A stretch of DNA of 64,000 nt from Microbacterium commune (GCF_014836945.1 NZ_JACSPX010000001.1:735717-799716); one strand, 5' to 3'; positions 33,975-43,679 are shown, numbered from the stretch's first letter. Notes: generated by a model from the sequence alone, not told the origin. Numbers and translations: made by a program.

Positions 33975-35210
33975 ATGACGCGCACCCCCGTCGCTCAGCA
34001 CGCCCCGCACCGCACGCCCTCAGCCTGGGGGTCGGCTCTGCGGATGCTGGGCATCGGCGCCGCGGTCGTCGCGGTCTCGGCTCTCGGGATCGGCGGCTTC
34101 ATCGCCGCGGACCTCACGCTGCGGGTGGGTCAGGACGCGGTCGATCTGGAGGACGCACCGGAGGTCGCTCCCCCGTCGCTCGCGGCGTACCCGGGCGAGT
34201 TCGCGGTCCTCCTCGTCGGCACGGACGAGTGCGGTGAGGTGTCGACGCAGAAGCTCGGTGAGCGGTGCGTCGGCGAGGACGGCATCCGCAACGACGTCAA
34301 CCTGCTCGTGCACGTCTCGGCCGAGCCGCGCAAGGTGAGCGTCGTCTCGCTGCCGCGCGACCTGATGCTGGAGGTGCCCGAATGCACGCGTGAGGACGGC
34401 TCGGTGGCATCCGGAGCATCCTCGGCGGTGATCAACACCGTCTTCGAGCGGGCCGGGCTGTCGTGCGTCGTCAAGTCGGTCGCCGCGCTGAGCGGGATCG
34501 ACATCGGCTTCGCCGCGAAGCTCAGCTTCGACGGCGTGATGAAGATCACCGACGCGATCGGCGGGGTGCAGATCTGCGTCGGCGGCACCGGCATCCGCGA
34601 CCGCGACACCGGGATCGACTGGCCGCCCGGGCTGCGCACGGTGTCGGGTTACGACGCGCTGCAGTTCATCCGGGTGCGCAAGGGCATCGGCGACGGCAGC
34701 GACCTCGCGCGCATCTCCAACCAGCAGCAGTACATGTCGCGTCTGGCGAAGACGATCCTCAGCAGCGAGACCCTCACCGACGTGCCGAAGGTGCTGCGGC
34801 TGGCGAACGTCGTCGCCGACAACGTCGATCCGAGCAGGGAGCTCGCCAACCCGGTGCGCCTCGCGCAGCTCGCGCTCGCGCTGAAGGACGTGCCGTTCGA
34901 GGAGTTCAAGTTCCTGCAGCTGCCCACGGTCGAGGCGCCGTCCGATCCGAACCGCGTGGTGACCGATGACGGCGCGGCCGAGCCGATGTGGCAGGCCATC
35001 CGCACCGGGGAGTCGATGCAGATCACCGGTGAGGCCAGCAACCACGGCGGCGTGGTCGCCGACGACCCGGTCTCGCCTGCGGAGCCCTCCGCCCCGGCAT
35101 CCGATGCGCCGACCCCCGCACCGTCGGCGACCGACGGCGTCGTGCTGTCGGAGCAGATCAGCGGCATCGACCTGAACCAGGAGACCTGCTCGGGCGGCCG
35201 GCGTCGCTGA
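33975..35210 (+). CDS. LytR-CpsA-Psr (LCP) family cell-wall glycopolymer ligase
   Basis: A 411-residue LCP protein that attaches anionic polymers or polysaccharides to peptidoglycan. One N-terminal membrane helix (MLGIGAAVVAVSALGIGGFI) is followed by the extracellular LCP domain with the phosphate-binding Asp/Arg pattern (LLVGTDECGE, IRNDVNLLVHV, VVSLPRDLMLEVP, then LQFIRVRKG). The C terminus is Ala/Pro-rich. TAGGGT ends 8 nt before the ATG at 33975, suggesting a leaderless message; the open frame from 33879 is not used. Confidence 0.88.
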   Translation: MTRTPVAQHAPHRTPSAWGSALRMLGIGAAVVAVSALGIGGFIAADLTLRVGQDAVDLEDAPEVAPPSLAAYPGEFAVLLVGTDECGEVSTQKLGERCVGEDGIRNDVNLLVHVSAEPRKVSVVSLPRDLMLEVPECTREDGSVASGASSAVINTVFERAGLSCVVKSVAALSGIDIGFAAKLSFDGVMKITDAIGGVQICVGGTGIRDRDTGIDWPPGLRTVSGYDALQFIRVRKGIGDGSDLARISNQQQYMSRLAKTILSSETLTDVPKVLRLANVVADNVDPSRELANPVRLAQLALALKDVPFEEFKFLQLPTVEAPSDPNRVVTDDGAAEPMWQAIRTGESMQITGEASNHGGVVADDPVSPAEPSAPASDAPTPAPSATDGVVLSEQISGIDLNQETCSGGRRR

Positions 35211-35280
35211 CGGATGCTTTCTGGAACGGACACGACCAAGCGACCTGCACCCCGCAGACCGCACGACAGAGGAGATGAGC

Positions 35281-36150
35281 ATGGGACGAGCACGCGCGCG
35301 GGATGCCGCGAACCCGCAGGCGCGGCTCGAGCACGGCGGCATCGCCGAGGTGGCGCCGAGCGAGTTCGGCAGCGGCTTCGAGCTGATCGTCGACGGCACG
35401 CCGCAGTCGCACGTCGACCTGGATGATCCCACCCACCTGCACTTCGAGTACATCGTGCGGATGGGCGCGGTGATCGATCAGCTCGGCCCGTCGGCATCCG
35501 CCCCGCTCAGCGTCCTGCATCTCGGCGCGGGCGCGCTGACCGTCCCCCGCTACATCGAGGCGACCAGGCCCGGATCTCGCCAGCAGGTGATCGAGCTGGA
35601 GGCTCCGCTGGTCGCGCTCGTGCGCGAGCACCTTCCGCTGCCGCGGTCGGCGGCCATCCGCATCCGGATCGGCGACGCGCGCGAGGGGCTGCGGCGCCTG
35701 CCGCCCGCTCTGACCGGGCGCTGCGATCTCGTCGTCTCGGACGTGTTCTCCGGTGCCCAGACGCCCGCTCACCTGACCAGCCTGGAGTTCTACCGCGAAA
35801 TCGCCGACCTGCTCGCGCCGGCGGGCGTGCTGCTGGTGAACGTCGCCGACGGCCCTGGGCTCGCGTTCGCGCGCCGCCAGGTGGCGACCGCGATGAGCGT
35901 GTTCGACGAGGTCGCCCTGCTCGCCGACACGCAGGTGCTGAAGGGACGCCGGTTCGGCAATCTCGTGATGGCCGCCTCACGCACTCCGCTTCCGACCGAG
36001 TGGCTGCCGCGGCTGCTGGCCGCGGGTCCGCATCCGGCGAAGATCGCTCAGGATACCGAGGTCGCGGCGTTCGCGAAGGGCGCGGCGATCGTCACCGACG
36101 CGGACGCCGTGGCATCCCCCCGCCCCGACGCGAGCATCTTCCTGCGCTGA
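35281..36150 (+). CDS. spermidine-synthase-like SAM-dependent protein
   Basis: A 289-residue Rossmann-fold protein of the spermidine synthase/SpeE-like group. The nucleotide-binding strand reads LSVLHLGAGALTVPRYIEA, the acidic residue is in VIELEAPLV, and the product-site region is GRCDLVVSDVFSGAQTPAHL. Polyamine-specific residues are not obvious, so it may be an aminopropyltransferase homologue with another substrate. GAGGAG sits 6 nt before the ATG at 35281; the ATG two codons earlier would overlap the ribosome site. Confidence 0.75.
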   Translation: MGRARARDAANPQARLEHGGIAEVAPSEFGSGFELIVDGTPQSHVDLDDPTHLHFEYIVRMGAVIDQLGPSASAPLSVLHLGAGALTVPRYIEATRPGSRQQVIELEAPLVALVREHLPLPRSAAIRIRIGDAREGLRRLPPALTGRCDLVVSDVFSGAQTPAHLTSLEFYREIADLLAPAGVLLVNVADGPGLAFARRQVATAMSVFDEVALLADTQVLKGRRFGNLVMAASRTPLPTEWLPRLLAAGPHPAKIAQDTEVAAFAKGAAIVTDADAVASPRPDASIFLR

Positions 36151-36243
36151 TCCTCGGTTCGGGGTCATCCAGGGCGTGCCTCGGACGGTTCTCAGATCCT
36201 CGGGGCAGACTGGGATGACGGTCGCGGAGAGGAGCCATCAGTC

Positions 36244-36774
36244 GTGAATTTGATCCAGGGTTACGACCCCGACACCCTTCGTGAGATCGTCGACCCGCGG
36301 GAATGCGTGACGCGTCTCGCCGAGATCGAGCATCAGCGCAGTCTTCCCGTGCTGCTCGAGCGCGTGTGGCTGCTGAAGGTGCTCGATCGGCTCGACGAGG
36401 CGCTCGAGCTCGCCGACGAGACGGTGCGACAGGCGCGCATGGCCGGCACCCGCAAAGACCTGCTGCGCGCCCGCGTGCTGCACGCCACGGTGCTGCAGAA
36501 CCGTGGCGCCAACGCCGCGGCGGCTCAGGAGCTCGCCACCTGCGCGAGCGAGGCCGAGGGCCAGGGCTGGGCGGGGATCGCCGCCTTCGCGCATCAGCAC
36601 CACGGCAAGAACGCGTACGAGGTGCGCGACTTCGAGCAGGCGCGGGAGAGCTTCAAGCGCTCGCTGTTCCTGCGCCGGGCGGCCGGCGCCGACGACTCGG
36701 ATCTCGAGAAGGCGCTGCGCGCCATCGAGGCCGCCGAGCGGCGCAGCGCGATGGAAGCCGACGCGCTCGTCTAG
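36244..36774 (+). CDS. TPR-like helical protein
   Basis: A 176-residue all-helical protein with a repeat pattern like tetratricopeptide repeats (VWLLKVLDRLDEALELADET, then HHGKNAYEVRDFEQARESFK). It probably serves as a protein-binding scaffold. It starts at a GTG (36244) with a GGAGAGGAG site about 6-9 nt upstream. It lies between the SpeE-like and SprT-like genes on the same strand. No specific partner can be named. Confidence 0.7.
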   Translation: MNLIQGYDPDTLREIVDPRECVTRLAEIEHQRSLPVLLERVWLLKVLDRLDEALELADETVRQARMAGTRKDLLRARVLHATVLQNRGANAAAAQELATCASEAEGQGWAGIAAFAHQHHGKNAYEVRDFEQARESFKRSLFLRRAAGADDSDLEKALRAIEAAERRSAMEADALV

Positions 36775-36808
36775 ACCCGATGTCGGTCGCCGGTTCTACT
36801 CTGATCAC

Positions 36809-37297
36809 ATGGCCGATCTGAACCGCGTGCGCGTCTGGGGTGACGCGCTGATCCGCATGCACCTCGACGAGTCGTGGTCGTTCGAGTTCGACAACGCCAA
36901 GCGTCGTGCCGGACTGTGCGACTACCAGCGCCGCCGCATCTCGGTGTCGCGGTATCTCGCCGCCCGGTTCGACGACGACGAGGTGCATCAGACGCTGCTG
37001 CACGAAGTGGCGCACGCGCTGGCGGGGCACGCGGCGGGGCACGGACCGGCCTGGAAGCGCACCGCGCGCTCGCTGGGCTATGTCGGCGGCACCACCCACC
37101 AGGGCGAGACCGCGACCGAGCTCGCACCGTGGATCGGGAGCTGCCCCGCCGGGCACGTCGCCTATCGTCACCGCCGCCCGGCGCGCGAGACGTCGTGCGC
37201 GAAGTGCTCGCGCCGTTTCGATCGGCGCTTCCTGTTCGAATGGCATCGCCGCGAGATCACCGCGGCCGACAGGCTCGCCGCGCAGCTGCCGCGCTGA
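36809..37297 (+). CDS. SprT-like zinc metalloprotease domain protein
   Basis: A 162-residue SprT-like protein. The metal site HEVAHALAGH (HExxH with a further His in AAGHGPAWK) is followed by a C-terminal zinc ribbon with Cys in GSCPAGH and SCAKCSRRF. Members of this family include proteases that act on DNA-protein crosslinks; bacterial roles are less clear. TACTCT ends 6 nt before the ATG at 36809, so the message is probably leaderless. Confidence 0.85.
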   Translation: MADLNRVRVWGDALIRMHLDESWSFEFDNAKRRAGLCDYQRRRISVSRYLAARFDDDEVHQTLLHEVAHALAGHAAGHGPAWKRTARSLGYVGGTTHQGETATELAPWIGSCPAGHVAYRHRRPARETSCAKCSRRFDRRFLFEWHRREITAADRLAAQLPR

Positions 37298-37333
37298 GCG
37301 CGCTCAGTCGGTCGGCGCTGCGGGCGGCGGGCG

Positions 37334-37708
37334 TCAGTCCGCGACCCGCGGAGCGCGATAGCGCCGGGTGAGCAGGGCGATCAGCCGCCAGCCGAGCAGC
37401 ATGGCCGCGAGCACCAGCGAGGCGACGATGATGAACGGGGTCTCGGCGGTGTCGCCCGTGGCGATGCGCAGCAGCATCCCGCCGCCCACCGTCACGACCC
37501 AGACGATCACGCCCCAGCCGAGCGACCACGGCCGCCGCGGGCGCGCGGGGACGAGCGCGGCGAGCGCGTGCCCGACGACGAGCGCGACCAGGAACGGCCA
37601 GGCCGTGAGCAGGAACCCGAGCGGATTCTCGTCGTGCGATGCGCGGCCGATCGCCGCGAAGATGAGCACGAACACGGCGTCGACGATGACCGCGGGGACA
37701 AACCTCAT
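37334..37708 (-). CDS. DUF3054 membrane protein
   Basis: A 124-residue protein with four hydrophobic helices matching DUF3054: AVIVDAVFVLIFAAIGRASH at the start and the conserved WPFLVALVVGHALAAL. Function unknown. TAGGGT ends 6 nt before the ATG, indicating leaderless transcription. It converges with the SprT-like gene across 36 bp. Confidence 0.85.
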   Translation of the reverse strand: MRFVPAVIVDAVFVLIFAAIGRASHDENPLGFLLTAWPFLVALVVGHALAALVPARPRRPWSLGWGVIVWVVTVGGGMLLRIATGDTAETPFIIVASLVLAAMLLGWRLIALLTRRYRAPRVAD

Positions 37709-37759
37709 GCTCCGACCCTATGCCGCCGCCCGACGGTGCTGTCGATGCCGCGCGGCCGG

Positions 37760-38440
37760 TCAGCTGAAGCGCTCGAAGACACCGTCGCGCAGCACGGCAG
37801 CGGTGTCGACGGCATCCAGCTCCGCCGCCTCTGCCGTGGTCGCCGGGCGCACTCCGGCGGCCTCCATGCGGGCGGTGGAGGCCACCCCTGCGACCAGCTC
37901 GCGGCCGGAGCCGCTGCCGACGAGCATGTGCCGCATCCCCGGCCGCAGCGCACGGAACGCCTCGGCCGCCGCGGCCGCCTCCGGCGACGAGTGATCGATG
38001 CCGAGGTCGCAGAGCGCGGCGATGATCGCTCCGGCGCCGAGCTGATCCTCGACCGCGAAACGCAGCTCGCCGGTGGATGCGAGCTCGCCCGCCGCGATGA
38101 TCGAGACCGAGGCCCGCGCCCCCTGCCGCTCCTGCACGTCCAGCACCGCCCGAGCGGTCGCGGCGGCGTTGCGGATGCCGCCGATCAGCACCGTCGCGGG
38201 ACCGGCATCCGGACCAGCCGCGGCTGACGCGGCCGAGGCGACCGCGGCGCCGTTCGTCGACCACGACACAGCCGATTCGAGCGTGACGCGCTGACCGGCG
38301 GCGACGGCGTCGGCGAGGGTGGACGAGAAGCGCAGCACGTCGACGACGATCACGATGCCGGCGGGCGCGAGCCGAGCGAGCCCGTCCGCGCCCCAGTCGA
38401 AGCGCACCTGATACGAGGACTGGTCGAACGGGGAGGGCAT
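37760..38440 (-). CDS. ComB-family 2-phosphosulfolactate phosphatase-like protein
   Basis: A 226-residue protein of the ComB family, which in methanogens dephosphorylates 2-phosphosulfolactate in coenzyme M synthesis. Family segments are seen at IVIVVDVLRFSSTLADAVAA, IGGIRNAAATA and MLVGSGSGRELV. Actinobacteria do not make coenzyme M by that route, so the real substrate is open. TAGGCT ends 6 nt before the ATG at 38440 (leaderless). Confidence 0.8.
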   Translation of the reverse strand: MPSPFDQSSYQVRFDWGADGLARLAPAGIVIVVDVLRFSSTLADAVAAGQRVTLESAVSWSTNGAAVASAASAAAGPDAGPATVLIGGIRNAAATARAVLDVQERQGARASVSIIAAGELASTGELRFAVEDQLGAGAIIAALCDLGIDHSSPEAAAAAEAFRALRPGMRHMLVGSGSGRELVAGVASTARMEAAGVRPATTAEAAELDAVDTAAVLRDGVFERFS

Positions 38441-38517
38441 CCATCCAGCCTAATCCGCCGCCGGATATCCGATGCCGGGCTGCGCCACCCGCACGCCACC
38501 CGGCTGGAGGGCAGTGC

Positions 38518-39975
38518 TCAGTCGGCGGCGAGCGCCTCGACGGGGGCGACTCGCGTCGCGAGGCGAGTCGGGGTGACCGCGGCGACGACGGTCAGCACGG
38601 CGGTCGCGACGACGATGATCACCACGGGGATCCACGGCACCGCCGGGTACACGAGCCCGGCCGGTTCGAAGTCGGGCAGCACGGGCACCGAGCCGAGCAG
38701 CGACTGCGCGGCGATCCACCCGTACGCGATGCCGAGCGCGAGACCGGTGAGGGTGGCGGCGACCGTGATGTGCACGGCCTCGAGCAGCACCATCCGGCGC
38801 ACCTGGGCAGAGGTCAGTCCGATCGCGCGCAGCAGCCCGAGCTCACGACGACGCTGCACGACGCCGATGGTGAGCAGGTTGACCAGGCCCACCGCGGCGA
38901 TGACCGCCGACACGGCGACCAGCACCATCATGATGCTCGCGAACGCGTCCATCGGGGCGAAGGACTCCCCCTCGCTCTGGCGCATCAGCAGCGCCTTCAC
39001 CGACTCCAGCGCGACGGCGAACATCGTCACCAGCGCCACCCCCATCACCACGCCGATCGCCATCCGACTCGACCGCTCCGGATACCGCAGCGCGTTCTCC
39101 GCCGCGAGCCGCGCCGTCGCCTCGTTGCCGAAGAACCGGCCGACCAGGCGCAGCACACGGGGCATGAACAGCGGCGACGCGGTCGCCAGGCCGGTGAACG
39201 AGAACAGCCCGCCGAAGAACGCCACGACCACGCCCAGCGGCGTGATCAGCCCGAGCAGGACGCCGGCGGCCAGCAGCGCCGCTCCGGCCACGATCAGCAC
39301 CAGAGCCCCCACGTGGCTGCCACGGCGGCCGGCCTCCTCAGCGTGCGTGCGCTCGACCGAGCCGCCGAGTGCCTGCAGGGGCGTGACGGTGAGCACACGA
39401 CGCGACCCGATCCAGGCGGCGAGCCACGTCGTCAGCACCACGCCCACCACGGGGAACAGCACACCGGGCTGCACGAGCGTGAACTCCGCCGGGGCGCGAT
39501 CGAGCAGCAGCTCGCCGGCAAGCACCCCGAGCGCCGCGAAGCCGACGCCGACCACCAGACCGACGCCCGCTCCGATCAGGCCGACCACGAACCCCTGACC
39601 GGTGACCTCCGCACGCTGCGAGCGGGCCGAGGCGCCGATCAGACGCAGCAGGGCGATGCGGCGCGTTCGGCCGGCGATGATGGTCGAGAACGTGTTCGCG
39701 GTGACGATTGCGGCCACGTACATCGCGACCGCGACGAGCAGCACCGACAGGATCGCCACCACGATGGCGAGCACCTCGCTGTCGCCGATGAACGGGTCGG
39801 ACTGCAGCACCGCTGCGAGGTAGGCGGTCACCTCGACGAGGATCACGCCGAAGGCGGCGGCGAGCGCCGAGACCAGGATGCTCGCTCCCATCCCCCGCTC
39901 GCGCAGCCAGCCGAGGCGTGCCGGGCGCGGGCGGGTCGGCTCGAGAAGCGACATCGCCGCGGCGGCCGCGCTCAC
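38518..39975 (-). CDS. FtsX/MacB-type ABC exporter permease
   Basis: A 485-residue permease with two FtsX-like blocks (a duplicated topology with about eight helices). Each block carries the loop seen as RIALLRLIGASARSQRAEV and RRRELGLLRAIGLTSAQVRR, which couples to the ATPase. The start overlaps the ATPase stop by ATGA. With the two-component genes just upstream, the set resembles antimicrobial-peptide detoxification or export modules. Confidence 0.9.
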   Translation of the reverse strand: MSAAAAAMSLLEPTRPRPARLGWLRERGMGASILVSALAAAFGVILVEVTAYLAAVLQSDPFIGDSEVLAIVVAILSVLLVAVAMYVAAIVTANTFSTIIAGRTRRIALLRLIGASARSQRAEVTGQGFVVGLIGAGVGLVVGVGFAALGVLAGELLLDRAPAEFTLVQPGVLFPVVGVVLTTWLAAWIGSRRVLTVTPLQALGGSVERTHAEEAGRRGSHVGALVLIVAGAALLAAGVLLGLITPLGVVVAFFGGLFSFTGLATASPLFMPRVLRLVGRFFGNEATARLAAENALRYPERSSRMAIGVVMGVALVTMFAVALESVKALLMRQSEGESFAPMDAFASIMMVLVAVSAVIAAVGLVNLLTIGVVQRRRELGLLRAIGLTSAQVRRMVLLEAVHITVAATLTGLALGIAYGWIAAQSLLGSVPVLPDFEPAGLVYPAVPWIPVVIIVVATAVLTVVAAVTPTRLATRVAPVEALAAD

Positions 39976-40733
39976 GCCGCCACCTCCGCGGCGAGCATGT
40001 ACGCGGCGATCTGCTCGGCGCTCTGCTTCGGATGGTCGGCGGTGATGCGGCCGTCGCCGAGGAACAGCACCCGGTCGGCGTGGCTCGCCGCGATCGCGTC
40101 GTGCGTGACCATCGCGATCGACTGGCCGTGGTCGCGGCTCGCCCCGGCGAGCAGCGCGAGCACCTCGCGGCCGCTGCGCGAGTCGAGGTTGCCGGTCGGC
40201 TCGTCGGCGAACACGAGGTCGGGTGCGGTGGCCAGTGCGCGGGCGATCGCCACGCGCTGCTGCTGTCCGCCCGAGAGCTCGTGCGGCCGGTGGGTGAGGC
40301 GGGATGCCAGACCGAGGCGCTCGACGAGGCCGTCGATGCGCGCCCGTTCGACGGCCGTCGGCCGGCGCCCGTCGAGCTCGAAGGGCAGCAGGATGTTGCC
40401 GAGGGCGTCGAGGGTCGGCACGAGGTTGAACGCCTGGAAGATGAACCCCACGCGGCGACGGCGCAGGACGGTCATCTCGAGGTCGCCGAGCCCGGTGATC
40501 TCGGTGTCGCCGATCCAGGCGCGCCCCTCGGTGGGGGCGTCGAGCCCGGCCATGATGTGCATGAGCGTGGACTTGCCCGACCCGGACGGCCCCATGATCG
40601 CGGTGAACTGGCCGCGGCGGATGCCGACGCTGACGTCATCGAGGGCCCGGACGCCGGCGGCGCCCGTTCCGTAGGTCTTGGTGAGGTGCTGGACGCGTGC
40701 GGCGAGGCCGAGGTCCGACGTGGTGATCTCCAT
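39972..40733 (-). CDS. ABC exporter ATPase (MacB/LolD type)
   Basis: A 253-residue ATPase with Walker [11 protein letters not shown], signature LSGGQQQRV, and Walker B LVFADEPTGNLD, the NLD ending being typical of the MacB/LolD group. It energises the FtsX-like permease encoded next. The ATG at 40733 is preceded by TAGCGT ending 6 nt upstream, so this pair has its own leaderless promoter besides possible readthrough from the two-component genes. Confidence 0.92.
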   Translation of the reverse strand: MEITTSDLGLAARVQHLTKTYGTGAAGVRALDDVSVGIRRGQFTAIMGPSGSGKSTLMHIMAGLDAPTEGRAWIGDTEITGLGDLEMTVLRRRRVGFIFQAFNLVPTLDALGNILLPFELDGRRPTAVERARIDGLVERLGLASRLTHRPHELSGGQQQRVAIARALATAPDLVFADEPTGNLDSRSGREVLALLAGASRDHGQSIAMVTHDAIAASHADRVLFLGDGRITADHPKQSAEQIAAYMLAAEVAA

Positions 40734-40835
40734 GCTTCGACGCTATTTCCGCCGCCCCGGCCGGCACATCGGCCCGGCGATGGCATCCGCGTACATCGCA
40801 GGGATGATCCCTGCGCGCCCGCAGGCGTACGCCGG

Positions 40836-41471
40836 TCAGGCCAGGCCGTGCTCGAAGGCGAAGACGACCAGCTGCACGCGGTCGCGCAGGCGCAGCTTAT
40901 TCAGGATGCGGCTGATGTGGGTCTTCACGGTCGCCTCGCTGAGGTACTCGCGCGCCGCGATCTCGGAGTTCGACAGCCCGCGTGCGGCGAGCGCGAAGAT
41001 CTCCCGCTCGCGATCGGTGAGGTCGGCGTACTCGGCCGGCACGGGTTTGGTCTCGGTGGTGAAGTGCGCGAACAGCTCGCGGGTGGCGGAGGCCGCGATC
41101 ACACTCGACCCGGAATCGACCGTCCGGATCGCGGCGAGCAGGAACTCCGGATCGGCGTCCTTCAGCAGGAATCCGCTGGCGCCCTGCTGGATCGCCCGGG
41201 CCGCGGCCTCATCGAGGTCGAAGGTCGTGAGCATGACGATGCGCGGCGGCTCGGGCTGGGTGAGCACCTGCGCGGTCGCGGTCAGGCCGTCCATGACGGG
41301 CATCCGGATGTCCATCAGCACCACGTCGGGGCGGGTGCGTCCGATCACCTCGAGCGCGTCGCTGCCGTCTCCCGCTTCGCCGACCACATCCATGTCGGGC
41401 TGCGACGAGACGAGCATCCGCACACCCGCGCGGAACAGCGCCTGGTCGTCGACGAGCACGACCCTGATCAT
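40836..41471 (-). CDS. NarL/LuxR-type response regulator
   Basis: A 211-residue regulator. The receiver domain has the acidic pair in VLVDDQALF, the phospho-acceptor Asp in VVLMDIRMPVMDG and the Lys in FLLKDADPE. The C-terminal LuxR helix-turn-helix is LTDREREIFALAARGLSNSE followed by EATVKTHISRIL. A GGAGG site precedes the ATG. It is 29 bp downstream of its sensor kinase and probably controls the ABC exporter that follows. Confidence 0.92.
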   Translation of the reverse strand: MIRVVLVDDQALFRAGVRMLVSSQPDMDVVGEAGDGSDALEVIGRTRPDVVLMDIRMPVMDGLTATAQVLTQPEPPRIVMLTTFDLDEAAARAIQQGASGFLLKDADPEFLLAAIRTVDSGSSVIAASATRELFAHFTTETKPVPAEYADLTDREREIFALAARGLSNSEIAAREYLSEATVKTHISRILNKLRLRDRVQLVVFAFEHGLA

Positions 41472-41500
41472 CCGTGACCTCCTGGTCGTCTGCGGCCCGC

Positions 41501-42715
41501 TCAGTTCGCCGAGGGGCCGATCGGAAGCGTAGCGCGCACGGTGAAGCGGCTCGGCTCATGTTGCACCGTGAGCGTTCCGCCCATCAGCTGAGCGCGCTCG
41601 CGCATTCCGATGAGGCCGTGGCCGCCCTGCGCACTCATCGGGGCGTCCGCGGCCGTGGTCACGCCGGGGATCCGGTTGTGCACGAGAAGGTCGACTCGAT
41701 CGGCCCACCACGACAGACGCACGTCGACGTCGCCCTCGCCGTGCCGGATGGCGTTGGTGAGCGCCTCCTGCAGGATCCGGTAGACCGCCAGCTGCACGGC
41801 GCCGGGCGGTTCGGCCTGCGGCATCGGATCCACCGACACCCGCGGCTCGACGCCCGCCTGACGCACCTGGGCGAACAGCGTCTCCAGATCGGCGAGTGTG
41901 GGCTGGGGGCCGTCGCCCTGCCGGTGGCGCAGCTGGGTCAGCAGCATCCGCACATCCGACAGCGCGGAGCGCGCGGTCTGCGCGATCGTGGTCAGCGCCT
42001 CCTGCGCGAGCTCGGGTCGCGCGGCCGCGGCGTAGCGTGCGCCATCGGACTGCGCGATCACCACGGCGAGCGAGTGCGCGACGATGTCGTGCATGTCGCG
42101 GGCGATGCGCACGCGCTCCTGCTCTTCGGCCGCCGCGGTCTCGGCACGCAGCTGCGCCTCGCGGTTCGCGCGGCTCTGGCGCACCAGCCGCCAGAGCAGC
42201 CCGGCGCCCCAGGCCATGGCGAGCGAGAGCACGATCGTCAGCCCCATCGTGATGCTCAGCAGCACGAGCCGCATCTCGATCGGCGAGGGCGCGGTCACCG
42301 CGGCCGTGAAGTCGTACTGGAGCACGCCGATGTAGACGCCGGCGATGAGGCCGCCGCCGACGGCGGAGGCGCCGCCGATCCACATCATGCGCTTCGTGCC
42401 CCAGGCGGCGGCAGCGAACAGCACCACGAAGATGGCGAGATCGAGCGGAAGCGGCGGCAGGCCCGCGGCCATCTGCAGCAGCGCGCCCGTCCACGCGACG
42501 ACGAGGGCGATCGGCGGCGAGAGCCGGCTGATCGCGGCCGCCCCCCAGAGCAGCATCGAGACCGCGACGAGCATGACGGCCGAGGGCGGATCGGGCATCC
42601 AGAAGCTCAGCTGCCCGCCGCTGAAGGTCAGCGACAGGGGAACGGTGATCAGCAGGCCGACGATCGCCCCGACGATGTCGAGCACGAGCCAGGGGGCGGG
42701 GATGCGGCGGATCAC
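41501..42715 (-). CDS. HisKA_3-type sensor histidine kinase
   Basis: A 404-residue kinase with five or six N-terminal helices, a coiled linker, and the dimerisation/phospho-acceptor motif RIARDMHDIVAHSLAVVIAQ containing the His. The ATP-binding domain follows, ending GGHGLIGMRERAQLMGG. It pairs with the NarL-type regulator. The GTG at 42715 is preceded by TAGCGT ending 6 nt upstream (leaderless), the same box sequence as in front of the exporter ATPase gene. Confidence 0.9.
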   Translation of the reverse strand: MIRRIPAPWLVLDIVGAIVGLLITVPLSLTFSGGQLSFWMPDPPSAVMLVAVSMLLWGAAAISRLSPPIALVVAWTGALLQMAAGLPPLPLDLAIFVVLFAAAAWGTKRMMWIGGASAVGGGLIAGVYIGVLQYDFTAAVTAPSPIEMRLVLLSITMGLTIVLSLAMAWGAGLLWRLVRQSRANREAQLRAETAAAEEQERVRIARDMHDIVAHSLAVVIAQSDGARYAAAARPELAQEALTTIAQTARSALSDVRMLLTQLRHRQGDGPQPTLADLETLFAQVRQAGVEPRVSVDPMPQAEPPGAVQLAVYRILQEALTNAIRHGEGDVDVRLSWWADRVDLLVHNRIPGVTTAADAPMSAQGGHGLIGMRERAQLMGGTLTVQHEPSRFTVRATLPIGPSAN

Positions 42716-42862
42716 CCCTTCACGCTACGGGAGGGGGTGCGCGCCGCGCGTCCGCCTCGAGATGTATCCGGGCATCCGAGGCAGCCGAGTGGGCCCGAAT
42801 GGCCGCCTCCGGGCGATTGAAGCGGCCATTTGGGACCTGCCGACGCGTAGCGGCCGGCCGTC

Positions 42863-43654
42863 TCAGGCTCGGCAGAGGATCTCGCCGTGCGGGACGAGAT
42901 ACCAGCCGTCGCCGTCGGATGCCCAGGCGCGCCAGGCGTCGCTGATCTGCTGCAGCTGCGCCCGATCCGCGAGCCCGTCGCGTTCGAGCTGTGTCGAGAG
43001 TGCGGACTGCAGGATGCGGTCGGCCCACATCCCGCCCCACCACGCTCGCTCCTCCGGCGTCGCGTAGCACCAGGTCGACGCGGTCGAGGTGACGTCGGTG
43101 AAGCCCGCGGCGCGTGCCCACGCGAGCAGGCGACGCCCCGCATCCGGCTCGCCGCCGTTGCGCCGCGCCGCCTCGCGGTACAGGCGCAGCCACTCGTCGA
43201 GCTCGGGCAGCAGCGGGAACCAGATGAAACCCGCGTAATCGGCGTCGCGGGCGGCGACGAGGCCGCCCGGCCTGGTGACCCTGCGCATCTCGCGCAGCGC
43301 CTGCACCGGGTCGCCGACGTGCTGCAGCACCTGGTGGGCATGCACGACGTCGAAGGTGTCGTCGGCGAAGCTCAGCGCATGCACGTCTTCGACGGAGAAG
43401 TCGACGTTCGTCGCCCCCCGCTCGGCGGCGAGGGAGCGCGACAGGGCGAGCGCGTCGTCGGAGATCTCGGTCGCCGTGACCCGGTGCACCCGCTCGGCGA
43501 AGTCGAGGGTGATGCTGCCGGGGCCCGCTCCCACGTCGAGCAGATGGTCGTCGGGTGTCAGGTGCCCCGCGAGGTAGGCGGCGGAGTTCGCCACCGTGCG
43601 GTTGTTGTGCGAGCGCAGCACCGAATCGTGGTGCCCGTGCGTGTAGACGGCCAT
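42863..43654 (-). CDS. SAM-dependent class I methyltransferase
   Basis: A 263-residue methyltransferase of the UbiE/Methyltransf_11 type. SAM-binding motif I is LLDVGAGPGSITLDFA and the later motif is FDVVHAHQVLQHVGDP. It lies beside menaquinone genes, so the menaquinone methylase was considered. However, the C-terminal half does not resemble MenG/UbiE closely, and the substrate is left open. CAGACT ends 6 nt before the ATG at 43654; the longer open frame to 43876 is antisense overlap with menE. Confidence 0.8.
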   Translation of the reverse strand: MAVYTHGHHDSVLRSHNNRTVANSAAYLAGHLTPDDHLLDVGAGPGSITLDFAERVHRVTATEISDDALALSRSLAAERGATNVDFSVEDVHALSFADDTFDVVHAHQVLQHVGDPVQALREMRRVTRPGGLVAARDADYAGFIWFPLLPELDEWLRLYREAARRNGGEPDAGRRLLAWARAAGFTDVTSTASTWCYATPEERAWWGGMWADRILQSALSTQLERDGLADRAQLQQISDAWRAWASDGDGWYLVPHGEILCRA

Positions 43655-43679
43655 GCGGCCAGTCTGCCGCAGCGGTGGC

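Noticed and set aside
33812..33985. N-terminal extension of the oligopeptide-binding protein
   Set aside because: The signal peptide and lipobox begin at the ATG at 33811; the upstream part has no export signal in front.
42863..43654. Methyltransferase as menG/ubiE (demethylmenaquinone methylase)
   Set aside because: Position next to menE is suggestive, but only the general SAM-binding motifs match; the C-terminal half does not look like MenG.
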